Numbered from the stretch's first letter, positions 48,054-57,531 are shown. The stretch: 64,000 nucleotides of DNA from Pseudomonas koreensis (GCF_012986595.1 NZ_JAAQYM010000003.1:558001-622000), one strand, 5' to 3'. The notes: generated from the sequence alone by a model not told the origin. A program made the numbers and translations.

Positions 48054-48950
48054 ATGAATTCGCTGACACTTCCGGATATCGCCGCTCAAGCCGCTCGCCA
48101 AGCACTACCGCTTGAGTGGGTGGGAATGCGCGAAATCGCTTTGCCCGTTTTATTGGAGGGACAACGCCTGAGCGCCAAGGCTGACGCGGGCGTCAGTCTC
48201 GATGATGGCGAGGCACGCGGCATTCACATGTCACGGTTGTATCTGGCCTTGGCGACACTTGAGCAGCAGAACCTTTCTCCGTGGGTTTTGCGTCAGGTAC
48301 TGGATGATTTCCTGGAAAGCCACGATGGTTTATCCAGCAATGCCTACCTGAATATCCATAGCGAAGTGCTACTGAAAAGACCCGCGTTGGTCAGTCCGCT
48401 GGCCGGGTGGAAAAGCTATCCAGTGAGCATTTCTGCAAGCCTGAAAAACAAAGTGTTCCACGTGGAACTGAAAATCGAAGTGCCCTACTCCTCAACTTGC
48501 CCATGTTCAGCGGCATTAGCGCGGCAGTTGATCCAGCAGCAATTCATCGATGACTTTGCCAACAAACCACTGCAGCACGCCGAGGTTCTGGCCTGGCTTG
48601 GATCAAGTCACGGCATCGTCGCCACTCCGCACAGCCAACGCAGCACCGCACAATTGCACATGCACCTGGATGAGTTCATCGACGAACTGCCCCTGAGCGT
48701 GATCATCAACGACGCCGAAGCTGCGCTCGGCACTGCCGTCCAAACCGCAGTGAAGCGCGCCGATGAACAAGCCTTCGCACTGGCCAATGGGCAAAATCTG
48801 ATGTTCTGCGAAGATGCCGTCCGCCGACTTAACCTGGCCCTGCGCCGCTCTCCCGGTGTCAGCGGATTCCACCTGCGGGTGATTCACGCCGAAAGCCTGC
48901 ACGCCCACGATGCCGTCGCCGAGAGTCATTGGCACCGGGAGCTCGCATGA
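48054..48950 (+). CDS. folE2: GTP cyclohydrolase FolE2 (type IB)
   Basis: A 298-residue GTP cyclohydrolase IB that makes dihydroneopterin triphosphate for folate without strict need for zinc, replacing zinc-dependent FolE during zinc starvation. Family features are the catalytic cysteine region VPYSSTCPCSAALARQ near residue 155, MSRLYLAL near residue 60, and the HAESLHAHDAVAES C-terminus. I chose ATG 48054 (MNSLTLPD); an ATG at 48042 is also possible. It is the first gene of a six-gene operon under the Zur-like site and overlaps znuC by four bases. A parS-like sequence lies inside it. Confidence 0.93.
   Translation: MNSLTLPDIAAQAARQALPLEWVGMREIALPVLLEGQRLSAKADAGVSLDDGEARGIHMSRLYLALATLEQQNLSPWVLRQVLDDFLESHDGLSSNAYLNIHSEVLLKRPALVSPLAGWKSYPVSISASLKNKVFHVELKIEVPYSSTCPCSAALARQLIQQQFIDDFANKPLQHAEVLAWLGSSHGIVATPHSQRSTAQLHMHLDEFIDELPLSVIINDAEAALGTAVQTAVKRADEQAFALANGQNLMFCEDAVRRLNLALRRSPGVSGFHLRVIHAESLHAHDAVAESHWHRELA
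48454..48469. other. parS-like centromere site 2
   Basis: TGTTCCACGTGGAACT contains a perfect 14-base palindrome and matches the Pseudomonas parS form at 15 of 16 positions. It lies within folE2 (encoding VFHVEL), about 920 bases from site 1. Confidence 0.85.
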
Positions 48951-49615
48951 TCCGCTGCCATACCCTGAGCTGGGGCGCCCCGGGACAACCGCTGACGGCA
49001 CCACTGACCATCGCGCTGGACAGCGGCAGCCTGACCGCCATCATCGGCGCCAACGGCTGCGGTAAAAGCAGCCTGCTGAAAGTCATCGCCGGATTGCAGA
49101 AACCGTTATCCGGAAAAGTTGCCTTAGGGGTTCCACGCCAAGGGGGCCTGTCGTTCCTGCCGCAACAGCAACACCTCGACCGGCAGTTCCCCATCAGCCT
49201 GCAAGAGCTGGTGGCCGCCGGTTTCTGGGGCCGAAGATTGTCGACACAACTGCGCGCGCAACGCCTCGCCAATGCACTCGATCACTGGCACCTGAGCGGC
49301 CTCGAGAAGCGCCCGCTGATGGCCCTCTCCGGTGGCGAACTGCAACGCGCGTTGCTCGCCCGTTTGAGTCTGGCTGACGCGCCATTACTGCTCCTCGACG
49401 AACCCCACGCCGCGCTTGATGAGCTGGGCCAGCAACTACTGTGGCAACACATCCACGCCTGGCACGCCGAAGGCCGAACAGTGCTGATGGTCTGCCACGA
49501 CCTCGCCGCCGTCCGCCAACACATCCCGCAGACGTTGTTGATCAAAGACCGTGAGTGCGCGTTTGGCGCCAGCGCTGATCTGATCCAGCAAACGCCCCAT
49601 ACACAGGTGGCCTGA
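48947..49615 (+). CDS. znuC: Zinc ABC transporter ATPase (ZnuC-like)
   Basis: A 222-residue ABC ATPase: Walker A GANGCGKSSLL near residue 35, Q loop LPQQQHLDRQFP, signature LSGGELQRALLARL, Walker B LLLLDEPHAALDE and the H-loop MVCHD. It resembles the ATPase of zinc/manganese family 9 transporters. It overlaps folE2 (ATGA) and znuB (TGATG). It is probably a second Znu-type system, distinct from a zur-linked znu locus expected elsewhere. Confidence 0.88.
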   Translation: MIRCHTLSWGAPGQPLTAPLTIALDSGSLTAIIGANGCGKSSLLKVIAGLQKPLSGKVALGVPRQGGLSFLPQQQHLDRQFPISLQELVAAGFWGRRLSTQLRAQRLANALDHWHLSGLEKRPLMALSGGELQRALLARLSLADAPLLLLDEPHAALDELGQQLLWQHIHAWHAEGRTVLMVCHDLAAVRQHIPQTLLIKDRECAFGASADLIQQTPHTQVA

Positions 49616-50481
49616 TGCTCACCGTCGCCCACCTCTGGCAACCGTTCAGTGAGTTCGTGTTCATGCGCCGAGCGCTGCTCGGCGGATTGGTATTGGCCTG
49701 CAGCACAGCGCCACTTGGCGTGTTTCTGATCCTGCGGCGCATGAGCCTGATCGGTGACGCCGTCGCCCACGGCATTCTTCCCGGCGCAGCATTGGGCTTC
49801 TGGTTTGCCGGTCTGAGTCTGCCCGCGTTAACCCTCGGAGGTCTCGGCGCCGGCCTGAGCATGGCCGGACTGGCTGCCTGGATCACCCGGCGAACAGGCT
49901 TGCGCGAAGACGCCAGTCTCGCCGCGATCTACCCGATCTCTCTCGCCAGCGGCGTGCTGATTCTCGGCATCGCCGGCAAACGCCTCGACCTGCTGCACCT
50001 GTTGTTCGGCTCGGCACTGGCGGTCGACGGCCCGACCCTTCACGGCATGTTATGGGTCTCGGCCTTCAGCCTGATCGCCATGGCGGTGATCTACAAACCA
50101 CTGCTGCTCGACACCCTCGACCCTTTATTCCTGCAAACCGTCAGTCGTCTCGGCCCTCTCGCGCACGGCGTGTTCCTGACCCTCGTGGTGCTCAATCTGG
50201 TGATCGGCTTCCAGGCCATCGGTGCATTGATGGTGGTCGGCCTGATGATGTTGCCAGCCGCTGCTGCCCGTTTCTGGAGCCGACGTCTGCCGGCGCTGAT
50301 CGCCATTGCGGCGCTCATCGGCTGCCTGTCGGTGTGGCTCGGCTTGCTGCTGTCGTTCGACTACTCGCTGCCCAGCGGCCCGGCCATCGTTCTTGTCGCC
50401 GGTTTCGCCTACTTGCTGTCCGTGGTGTTCGGACCGGTCCACAGTCTGCTGCGCCGCCCACCTTCGCTCACATCCCAATGA
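49615..50481 (+). CDS. znuB: Zinc ABC transporter permease (ZnuB-like)
   Basis: A 288-residue ABC-3 family permease with about eight membrane helices. It shows the family pattern FMRRALLGGLVLACSTAPLGVFLILRRMSLIGDAVAHGILPGAALG near the N-terminus and the later LVIGFQAIGALMVVGLMMLPAAAARFW. The start overlaps the znuC stop by one base. It forms the membrane pore with ZnuC and the binding protein. Confidence 0.92.
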   Translation: MLTVAHLWQPFSEFVFMRRALLGGLVLACSTAPLGVFLILRRMSLIGDAVAHGILPGAALGFWFAGLSLPALTLGGLGAGLSMAGLAAWITRRTGLREDASLAAIYPISLASGVLILGIAGKRLDLLHLLFGSALAVDGPTLHGMLWVSAFSLIAMAVIYKPLLLDTLDPLFLQTVSRLGPLAHGVFLTLVVLNLVIGFQAIGALMVVGLMMLPAAAARFWSRRLPALIAIAALIGCLSVWLGLLLSFDYSLPSGPAIVLVAGFAYLLSVVFGPVHSLLRRPPSLTSQ

Positions 50482-50492
50482 GGTGTTTTCCG

Positions 50493-51368
50493 ATGCGCGC
50501 TCTACTCGTGCTGTTCAGCTTGCTGCTGTCGATGTCGTTGTCGGCGGCGGAGAAATTGCCGGTGGTCACCAGCTTCAGCATCCTTGCCGACATGGTCCAT
50601 CAGGTCGGCGGTGAGCATATCCAGATCACCAACATGGTCGGCCCGGACGCCGATGCGCACACCTATGAGCCGACACCGGACGATGCCAAAGCACTGCTCA
50701 AGGCCAAGTTGATCATCAAGAACGGCCTTGGTTTCGAACCATGGCTCGACCGCCTGGTGACCAGCACCGGCACCCAGGCTCCACTCATCAGTGCCAGCCA
50801 CGGTGTGATTCCGCGCTCGCTCGATGAAGACGGCGAAACCATTCCCGACCCGCACGCCTGGCACAACCTGGCCAACACTGAGTTGTACATCGCCAACATC
50901 ACCAAGGCGCTGATTGCTGCCGACCCGGCGAACAAGGCCGACTACCAACGCAACAGTCAGGTCTACCTGAAACAGATCTATGCTCTGCTCGCCGAAGCCA
51001 AAGCCAAGCTCGGTTCACTACCGCCGGGCAATCGCAAGATCGTCACCAGCCACGATGCCTTTGGTTATCTCGGTCAGGCCTACGGCATTGACTTCATGGC
51101 GCCCCAAGGCCTGTCCACCGAGCGTGAACCTTCGGCCGCCGAAGTCGCCGCACTGATCACGCAGATCCGTCAGGCCAAGGTCAAAGCGGTGTTCATGGAA
51201 AACATCAAGGACGCGCGCCTGCTCAAGCAGATCGCCGATGAGAGCGGCGCGCACATCGGCGGCACGTTGTACTCCGATGCCCTCGCCGCCAGTGGTCCGG
51301 CCAGTACCTTTGCCGGGCTGTTCGAATACAACCTCAACACCCTTTACAACGCGCTGAGCCAACCATGA
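50493..51368 (+). CDS. znuA: Zinc-binding ABC periplasmic protein (ZnuA-like)
   Basis: A 291-residue cluster A-I binding protein with a signal peptide (MRALLVLFSLLLSMSLSAAE), then VVTSFSILADMVHQVGG, the metal-ligand motifs HTYEPTPDD and DPHAWHNL, and a SHDAFGYLGQAYG region. The histidine-rich loop of classical ZnuA is absent. I chose the ATG at 50493 (AGGTG upstream); an ATG at 50478 overlaps the znuB stop and is possible. The stop overlaps the carbonic-anhydrase-like gene. Manganese as ligand is less likely given the Zur-like operator. Confidence 0.88.
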   Translation: MRALLVLFSLLLSMSLSAAEKLPVVTSFSILADMVHQVGGEHIQITNMVGPDADAHTYEPTPDDAKALLKAKLIIKNGLGFEPWLDRLVTSTGTQAPLISASHGVIPRSLDEDGETIPDPHAWHNLANTELYIANITKALIAADPANKADYQRNSQVYLKQIYALLAEAKAKLGSLPPGNRKIVTSHDAFGYLGQAYGIDFMAPQGLSTEREPSAAEVAALITQIRQAKVKAVFMENIKDARLLKQIADESGAHIGGTLYSDALAASGPASTFAGLFEYNLNTLYNALSQP

Positions 51369-51925
51369 TCCGCAAGAATCCTTCAGGCGATCTGCCGCAA
51401 ATTGCCGAGTCGGCCTACGTCGATAAAACCGCGATCATCTGCGGCAAGGTGGTCATCGGCGAGAACGTGTTCGTCGGTCCCTATGCCGTGATTCGCGCGG
51501 ATGAGGTGGACGCCTCCGGTGCTATGGAGCCGATCACCATCGGCGCCAATTCGAACATCCAGGACGGCGTGGTGATCCACTCCAAATCCGGCGCCGCCGT
51601 GACCATCGGCGAATTCACCTCGATCGCTCACCGTTCGATCGTGCATGGCCCTTGCGTGGTCGGCGACCGGGTGTTTATCGGCTTCAACAGTGTGCTGTTC
51701 AATTGCGTGGTCGGTGACGGCTGCGTGGTGCGGCATAACTCGGTGGTTGATGGCCGCGATTTGCCGGACGCGTTCTACGTGCCCTCCACCACCCGCATCG
51801 GTCCCAACACCGACCTCTCGCAGTTCCCGCCGGTGAGTGTCAGTGCTTCGGAGTTTTCCGAAGACGTGGCACGCACCAATGTCGATCTGGTGCGCGGCTA
51901 CAAAGCCTTGCAGAACGAGTTCTGA
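51365..51925 (+). CDS. Gamma-class carbonic anhydrase-like protein
   Basis: A 186-residue left-handed beta-helix protein with hexapeptide repeats (AIICGKVVIGENVFVGPYAVIR; VVVGDRVFIGFNSV). Three histidines in VIHSKSG and AHRSIVHGP fit the metal-binding set of gamma carbonic anhydrases. Gamma enzymes can use iron or cobalt in place of zinc, which suits a zinc-sparing operon. It overlaps znuA by four bases and is followed three bases later by pyrQ. Activity is untested. Confidence 0.85.
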   Translation: MIRKNPSGDLPQIAESAYVDKTAIICGKVVIGENVFVGPYAVIRADEVDASGAMEPITIGANSNIQDGVVIHSKSGAAVTIGEFTSIAHRSIVHGPCVVGDRVFIGFNSVLFNCVVGDGCVVRHNSVVDGRDLPDAFYVPSTTRIGPNTDLSQFPPVSVSASEFSEDVARTNVDLVRGYKALQNEF

Positions 51926-51928
51926 ACC

Positions 51929-53260
51929 ATGAGCAGCGTGCTGATTCGTAACGCCAGACTGGTCAACGAAGGGCGCGAGTACGACGGCGATCTGCTGGTC
52001 AGCAACGGTCGTATCGTCAAGATCGCGCGCAGCATCGATGGCGAAAACGCCCAGGTGGAAATCGACGCCCGTGGCCGGTGGCTGTTGCCGGGCATGATTG
52101 ACGACCAGGTGCATTTTCGCGAGCCGGGCGCGCCGGCCAAGGGCAGCATTCACACCGAGTCTCGAGCGGCGGTGGCGGGTGGCATCACCAGTTTCATGGA
52201 CATGCCCAATACCCAACCGGCCACACTCACCCTCGAAGCGCTGGCCGATAAAAAGCGCCGGGCGGCGATCAACTCCGTGGCCAACTATGGTTTCCACTTC
52301 GGTGTCAGTCAGGACAACCTCGACACCGTCGCCGCACTCAACCCCTGCGAAGTGGCCGGGGTCAAAGTGTTCATGGGCGCCTCCACCGGCAACCTGCTGG
52401 TGGATGATCCGCAGATTCTCGAGCGCCTGTTCGCCGAGGTGCCGACGATACTGTTGGCCCATTGCGAACACACGCCGAGCATCGAGGCCAACGCTGCCCG
52501 TCTGCGCGAGCAACTGGGCGAACACCTGCCGGCGAATATTCATGCGCTGGTGCGCGATGCCGAGGCGTGCTACCGCTCTTCATCACTGGCCGTAGAACTG
52601 GCGAAACGGCATGGCACCCGCCTGCATGTCTTGCACCTCACCACCGCCCGCGAGTTGGCGTTGTTCGAGGACAAGCCGCTCGCACAAAAATACATCACGG
52701 CCGAAGTCTGCCTGCATCATCTGCTGTTCGATGACCGCGACTATCCAGCCCTCGGCAACCTGATCAAATGCAACCCTGCGATCAAGACCCAGACCGACCG
52801 GGACGCGCTCCGTCAGGCCTTGTTGAGCAATCGACTGGATGTGATCGGCAGCGATCACGCTCCGCACACCTGGGCGGAAAAGCAGCGACCATATGCCGAG
52901 GCGCCCTCCGGTTTGCCGCTGGTGCAACAGGCGTTGCCAGCGCTGTTGGAACTGGTGGCCGATGGCGTGCTGCCAATCACCACACTGGTGGCGAAGACCA
53001 GCCATCGCGTGGCGGATCTGTTTGCGATTCCGGATCGGGGTTATTTGCGTGAAGGCTATTGGGCAGATCTGGTGCTGGTGGAGCCAGCGGCGCTGGAAGT
53101 GTCTCGGCAACCGATCCTGTCACAGTGCGGCTGGACGCCGTTTGCTCACAAGACGTTCCGATATCGGGTGAATACGACACTGGTGTCGGGACAGATTGCC
53201 TGGGATGGCGGGCAGGTGAATGAGGGGTGTCAGGGCTTGCCGTTGCGGTTCATGCGCTGA
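51929..53260 (+). CDS. pyrQ: Dihydroorotase paralogue (PyrQ-like)
   Basis: A 443-residue amidohydrolase of the class I dihydroorotase group, converting carbamoyl aspartate to dihydroorotate in pyrimidine synthesis. Motifs: the metal site IDDQVHFREPG near residue 58, MDMPNT, VKVFMGASTGN, AHCEHT, LHVLHLTTA and SDHAPHT. The first histidine of the usual HxH pair is glutamine, a form I recall in this subfamily. In P. aeruginosa a similar gene is Zur-controlled and thought to replace zinc-dependent PyrC. Last gene of the folE2 operon. Confidence 0.88.
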   Translation: MSSVLIRNARLVNEGREYDGDLLVSNGRIVKIARSIDGENAQVEIDARGRWLLPGMIDDQVHFREPGAPAKGSIHTESRAAVAGGITSFMDMPNTQPATLTLEALADKKRRAAINSVANYGFHFGVSQDNLDTVAALNPCEVAGVKVFMGASTGNLLVDDPQILERLFAEVPTILLAHCEHTPSIEANAARLREQLGEHLPANIHALVRDAEACYRSSSLAVELAKRHGTRLHVLHLTTARELALFEDKPLAQKYITAEVCLHHLLFDDRDYPALGNLIKCNPAIKTQTDRDALRQALLSNRLDVIGSDHAPHTWAEKQRPYAEAPSGLPLVQQALPALLELVADGVLPITTLVAKTSHRVADLFAIPDRGYLREGYWADLVLVEPAALEVSRQPILSQCGWTPFAHKTFRYRVNTTLVSGQIAWDGGQVNEGCQGLPLRFMR

Positions 53261-53270
53261 TCAGCAAGAC

Positions 53271-53340
53271 GCTTTCGCGAGCAGGCTCGCCCCACATTGG
53301 AAATACATTCCAACGGTGGCAGCGAGCCTGCTCGCGAAGC
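53271..53340. repeat. Interspersed palindrome, family B, copy 4
   Basis: GCTTTCGCGAGCAGGCTCGC (53271-53290) and GCGAGCCTGCTCGCGAAGC (53322-53340) are near-perfect reverse complements. It fills the convergent gap between pyrQ and the DUF3617 gene. Confidence 0.86.
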
Positions 53341-53341
53341 T

Positions 53342-53860
53342 TCAAGCTCTTGGCTTAACCGTGCCGCAATCCTGACCCAACCACACCGCGCGGGTTTCCA
53401 GGCTGCCTTTCTGGTTGATCCCGATGGCATTGAACGTACCATTGGCTACAGTGGTGAACTCACGATCACTGACGAAGGTGGCCACACCGGTGCCTTGCGC
53501 TTTCGGGCAACTGAAGCGGAATTTCCACTGGTTGCCGGTGCGCTCGGTGATCTGCTGTTTGCAGCCCGATTGCGGATCGGCCAGCGGGATATCGTTGGTC
53601 GCGACCTGCTGCGGCGTCAGGCAGGCACGGATGCCCTTGCCGCCGATGTTGATCCCGTTCTTCTCCAGCGCTGCCCGCTGCTGCGGGGTCATCTGGCCTT
53701 GCAGTTGGCCGAGGATCGATTGCACATCCATCGGCTGGTCATCGACCTTGACGTTGCTCGAAGTCATTTCCCACAAACCCGGCTGCAGCATTTGCGCCTG
53801 CGCAACCACCGGCATTGCCAAACCCAGGCCCAGCGCCAAACCCAGCAGACGAACGTTCAT
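53342..53860 (-). CDS. DUF3617 periplasmic protein
   Basis: A 172-residue exported protein: signal peptide VRLLGLALGLGLAMPVVAQAQ, then LQPGLWEMTS, the family start motif, four cysteines (ACLTPQQ, GCKQQ, SCPKAQG, DCGTV) that could pair, and a beta-rich C-terminus. DUF3617 members are of unknown function. AGGAG lies upstream of the ATG. It stands alone, divergent from cls. Confidence 0.85.
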   Translation of the reverse strand: MNVRLLGLALGLGLAMPVVAQAQMLQPGLWEMTSSNVKVDDQPMDVQSILGQLQGQMTPQQRAALEKNGINIGGKGIRACLTPQQVATNDIPLADPQSGCKQQITERTGNQWKFRFSCPKAQGTGVATFVSDREFTTVANGTFNAIGINQKGSLETRAVWLGQDCGTVKPRA

Positions 53861-53991
53861 CGAAAAACTCCTGATCAGTAGTGGCCGTTAGACGTCGGCC
53901 AAAGGCTTCGGTTCATGGGCCAATTAAATAGCGACAATCGCGCCGGAACATGGTCTGTTACGCATTGAATCTTCAGGAGCAAGGCTGCCCC

Positions 53992-55431
53992 ATGGATTAT
54001 TTTGGACCGCACATTTTCGGTTATCTGATTGCCCTGATACACAGCCTCGGCTTGATCGCCGCTATCCACGCGGTGCTGACCGTACGCACCGCGCAAGGCT
54101 CGATCGCCTGGGCATTGTCGCTCATTTTCATCCCCTACCTGACACTCATCCCTTACCTGGTCTTTGGCCGCAGCACGTTCGACGGTTACATCAAGGCGCG
54201 GCGTCAGGCCAACGAACAGATGCGCCAGGCGATTTCCGAATTGAACTGGCGGCCGTGGGTCGAAGAAGCCCTCACCGCCCGCGCTTCGAATGCCTACGCC
54301 TCGCTGCGCGCCATGCCCAAGCTGGGGCGCATGCCGTGTCTGGCGAACAACGAAGTGCAATTGCTGGTGAATGGTCAAGCGACCTTCGCGGCTATTTTCC
54401 AGGCCATCGAGCAGGCGCGTGAAGCCGTGCTGATTCAGTTCTTCATCATCCATGACGACCGCCTCGGTCAAAGCCTGCGCGATCTGCTGCTGAAAAAAGC
54501 TGCCGAAGGCGTAGCGATTCATCTGCTCTACGACCGTATCGGCAGCCACGCCCTGCCCCACAGCTACGTACAGGCGCTGCGCGATGGCGGTGTCGAGGTC
54601 AAAGCCTTCGCCACGCGCGGCGGATGGCTCAATCGCTTCCAGGTGAATTTCCGCAATCACCGCAAAATCGTCGTGGTCGATGGTGTGCTTGGATTTGTCG
54701 GCGGGCACAACGTCGGTGATGAATACCTGGGCGAAAAACCGCCACTGGCACCATGGCGCGATACCCATGTCCAGGTGCGTGGTCCGGTGGTGGCCTGCAT
54801 GCAGGAGTCGTTTGCCGAGGACTGGTTCTGGGCTGCCCGCACGTTGCCACCGCTGATCCTGCCGGATGTCTACCCGGAAGATGGCGTGCTCTGCCAATTG
54901 CTGGCGAGCGGCCCGGCGGATGCCTACGAAACCTGTTCACTGTTCTTCGTCGAAGCCATCCACGCGGCGACGGAACGGGTGTGGATCACCAGCCCGTATT
55001 TCATTCCCGATGAGGCAGTATTCGCCGCGTTGCGCCTGGCGGTGCTGCGCGGCGTCGATGTGCGCCTGCTGCTGCCCTCGCGTCCCGATCATCGCATCGT
55101 CTACGCCGCCTCCAGCCTCTACGCGTTCGAAGCGGTGCGCGCCGGGGTACGAGTGTTCCGCTACGAACCGGGGTTCTTGCATCAGAAAGTGGTGTTGATC
55201 GACAGCGAGATCAGTGCCATCGGCAGCGCCAATCTGGACAACCGCTCGTTCCGGCTGAATTTCGAAGTGATGCTGCTGACCGTCGACAGCGAGTTCGCCG
55301 CCCACGTGGAACACATGCTCAACGAGGACTTCGAACAGGCTTACGAAGTCGCCAAAGAAGAAAGCCGGGAGATCCACCGCCTGCAACAGCTCGGTATGCG
55401 AATCGCCCGGCTTATTTCGCCGATTCTGTAG
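53992..55431 (+). CDS. cls: Cardiolipin synthase
   Basis: A 479-residue inner-membrane phospholipase-D-type enzyme that makes cardiolipin from phosphatidylglycerol. Two N-terminal membrane helices ([43 protein letters not shown]) are followed by two HKD motifs: [10 protein letters not shown] near residue 221 and HQKVVLID with the following GSANLDNRS near residue 396. I chose ATG 53992 ([10 protein letters not shown]), as in ClsA proteins. A C/G-rich hairpin (55437-55461) lies between this gene and cfa. Confidence 0.94.
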   Translation: MDYFGPHIFGYLIALIHSLGLIAAIHAVLTVRTAQGSIAWALSLIFIPYLTLIPYLVFGRSTFDGYIKARRQANEQMRQAISELNWRPWVEEALTARASNAYASLRAMPKLGRMPCLANNEVQLLVNGQATFAAIFQAIEQAREAVLIQFFIIHDDRLGQSLRDLLLKKAAEGVAIHLLYDRIGSHALPHSYVQALRDGGVEVKAFATRGGWLNRFQVNFRNHRKIVVVDGVLGFVGGHNVGDEYLGEKPPLAPWRDTHVQVRGPVVACMQESFAEDWFWAARTLPPLILPDVYPEDGVLCQLLASGPADAYETCSLFFVEAIHAATERVWITSPYFIPDEAVFAALRLAVLRGVDVRLLLPSRPDHRIVYAASSLYAFEAVRAGVRVFRYEPGFLHQKVVLIDSEISAIGSANLDNRSFRLNFEVMLLTVDSEFAAHVEHMLNEDFEQAYEVAKEESREIHRLQQLGMRIARLISPIL

Positions 55432-55436
55432 ACGGC

Positions 55437-55461
55437 CCATCCCCCATCGCAAGGGGATGGG
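55437..55461. terminator. Hairpin between convergent cls and cfa
   Basis: CCCATCCCC (55437-55445) pairs with GGGGATGGG (55453-55461). There is no T tract on either side, so this is a weak, possibly bidirectional terminator. Confidence 0.5.
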
Positions 55462-55469
55462 TTCGAGCC

Positions 55470-56657
55470 TCAAGGGTGGTAGATATCTTCGCGAGTCCAG
55501 GGCAGTTCATGGCTGCCATCGGGATGCGCCTTCACCGCCAGAATCTGGTGCAGGTTGATCCAGCCACGGGCGAACGCATAGGCACACCCGGCCAGATACA
55601 GCCGCCAGATACGCAACGCCTGATCGGGCACCAACTTAGCGGCAGCTTCGAGGTTGTCCTCCAGTCGCTCGCTCCAGTGGTCCAGCGTGCGCGCGTAATG
55701 CAGGCGCAGGCTTTCGACGTCGACAATCTCCAACCCTGCTTCGCTGATCTCGGCCGAGATCATCGCCAGGTGTGGCAGCTCACCGTTGGGAAATACGTAT
55801 TTCTCGATGAAATCGCCAGCACCACGCCCCACCGGACGGCCATCGGTGTGTTTGGCGGTGATGCCGTGATTCATCACCAGACCGCCCTCCTTCACCGCAC
55901 CGAACAGGACTTTGCAGTACTCGGCGAGGTTGGCGTGGCCGACGTGCTCAAACATGCCAACGCTGACCACCTTGTCGAAGCGCCCGTCCTGCGGCAGATC
56001 GCGATAGTCGAGCAGCTGCAGTTCGACCTGGTCTTCCAGGCCTTCGGCCTTGACCCGCTCCCGGGCCAGTTCCAGTTGTTCCTTGCTCAGGGTGATACCG
56101 AACACCTTGGCGCCGAATTCCCGCGCGGCAAAACGCGCCAGTCCCCCCCAACCACAGCCGACATCCAGCAGATAGTCGCCCGGTTGCAGGCGCAGCTTGC
56201 GACACAAGTGGCGGAATTTGGCTTGTTGCGCCTGTTCCAGGGTTTCGCTGCCGGTTTCGAAATACGCGCAGGAATACGCCATGTCGCTGTCCAGCCACAG
56301 CTGGTAGAACGCGTTGGACAGGTCGTAGTGGTAGGAAATGGCTTTGGCGTCGGTTTCCTTGTCGTGTACCGCACGCACTGGCTGGGTGTCTTCATCTTCA
56401 TCGAGCAAGGCACTGCTCAATTCGTCGCAGACCCGGATGACCTCGCTGATCGAGCCCTCCAGTTCCAGCTTGCCCTCGACAAACGCCGCCCCCAGCGCGT
56501 CAAGGCTTGGATGGGTGAACTGGCTGACCATCGTCGGGTCCTTGACCACGATGGTGACACTGGGCGCCGGCCCGAGATTGAACTCATGGCCGTCCCAGAG
56601 TCGCAAGCGCAGCGGAAGCTGCAGATTCTGTAAGGCCGGTGGAAGTTGCGCGAGCAT
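55470..56657 (-). CDS. cfa: Cyclopropane-fatty-acyl-phospholipid synthase
   Basis: A 395-residue SAM-dependent enzyme that adds a methylene bridge to unsaturated acyl chains of membrane phospholipids. The N-terminal lipid-binding part contains HPSLDALGAAFVEGKLELEG; the SAM site is LLDVGCGWGGLARFAA near residue 166; SYHYDLSNAFYQLWLD and MAYSCAYFE are family motifs; MFEHVGHANLAEY follows. Pseudomonads can have two such synthases; which one this is cannot be decided here. Confidence 0.93.
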   Translation of the reverse strand: MLAQLPPALQNLQLPLRLRLWDGHEFNLGPAPSVTIVVKDPTMVSQFTHPSLDALGAAFVEGKLELEGSISEVIRVCDELSSALLDEDEDTQPVRAVHDKETDAKAISYHYDLSNAFYQLWLDSDMAYSCAYFETGSETLEQAQQAKFRHLCRKLRLQPGDYLLDVGCGWGGLARFAAREFGAKVFGITLSKEQLELARERVKAEGLEDQVELQLLDYRDLPQDGRFDKVVSVGMFEHVGHANLAEYCKVLFGAVKEGGLVMNHGITAKHTDGRPVGRGAGDFIEKYVFPNGELPHLAMISAEISEAGLEIVDVESLRLHYARTLDHWSERLEDNLEAAAKLVPDQALRIWRLYLAGCAYAFARGWINLHQILAVKAHPDGSHELPWTREDIYHP

Positions 56658-56742
56658 GGAATATCCCCCCTTGTTTCAGACGTCAGATCTGAGGGTAGAC
56701 CATCCTTGAAAAATAGCAGGCTATCGATTTGATTGGCCGAGA

Positions 56743-57531
56743 CTATCGTTCCAGACGCTCCAGCATGCCGTCATGCACCCACTGCTTTAACCAGGTTACA
56801 GCCTGAAGTGGCGCGCCCTCACCATAGATGACTGTTAACTCGGCGCACAGTTCGGCGAAATTCCAGCCTTCAATCAACAGGCCGTGCAGCGCGTTGGCCT
56901 CAGCCGGCTCCAGACTTCGGTAGTTGCACAGCAGATCACTGCGCCAGATCAGGCATACCTGCGGGACTTCAAGTGTCTCGCTGTGCGGAAAATCCGTTGC
57001 CTCCTTGAGCGAGCGCCACAGGGCCAGACTGTTGAATCGCTGCTCAAGCCACTGCAGCGACGGCGTCGGTTTGACCTTAAGAACGGGCCATTCCTGTGGA
57101 GAAAACGCCGCCATCGCCTCAATCGTCAACGGCGCACCGGGCGGCGCATCAAACGCCAGGGTAAACGCCCACTCAAGGGTGGCCAGTTCACTCAACGCGG
57201 CACTTTGCTCCGGCACCAAGTGCTCGCGGATAAATGTCTCGAAGCCCTGGCCGAGCCAGCGCAGGCTGTAGTGCTTCGATGGGTGCTGACGGATGTACGC
57301 CCCCGCGAGCGCGTCGAACTCTTCGTCCCCCAGCCAATGATGGATGGCCGTGAAGTCATTGCGCAGCACCTCCAGCAAACGCGCCTTGTAGGCGTTGTGA
57401 TAGATCGCCAGCCCCGTGTCCACGTCCAGCGTCGGGCCGCCAATCAGACTGGCACTCAAGGATGGAGACGCTGCCATCGACTCCTCCAGCAGAAACGCCT
57501 CAAATGCCAATTGCCATTCGTTCAGGCGCAT
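56743..57531 (-). CDS. bufC: BufC/HvfC-type partner protein (DUF2063)
   Basis: A 262-residue protein with the DUF2063 fold (LNEWQLAFEAFLLEE; GLAIYHNAYKARLLEVLRNDFTAIHHWLGDEEFDALAGAYI). In characterised systems this partner assists the DUF692 enzyme in modifying a cysteine-rich precursor peptide. Its start overlaps the bufB stop by ten bases, so they are translationally coupled. It ends the locus; no DoxX-type membrane gene follows. Confidence 0.84.
   Translation of the reverse strand: MRLNEWQLAFEAFLLEESMAASPSLSASLIGGPTLDVDTGLAIYHNAYKARLLEVLRNDFTAIHHWLGDEEFDALAGAYIRQHPSKHYSLRWLGQGFETFIREHLVPEQSAALSELATLEWAFTLAFDAPPGAPLTIEAMAAFSPQEWPVLKVKPTPSLQWLEQRFNSLALWRSLKEATDFPHSETLEVPQVCLIWRSDLLCNYRSLEPAEANALHGLLIEGWNFAELCAELTVIYGEGAPLQAVTWLKQWVHDGMLERLER

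Noticed and set aside
55298..55313. Half parS-like sequence (CCCACGTGGAACA) in cls
   Set aside because: Four mismatches, all in the left half; ParB needs both half-sites, so I do not count it as a parS.
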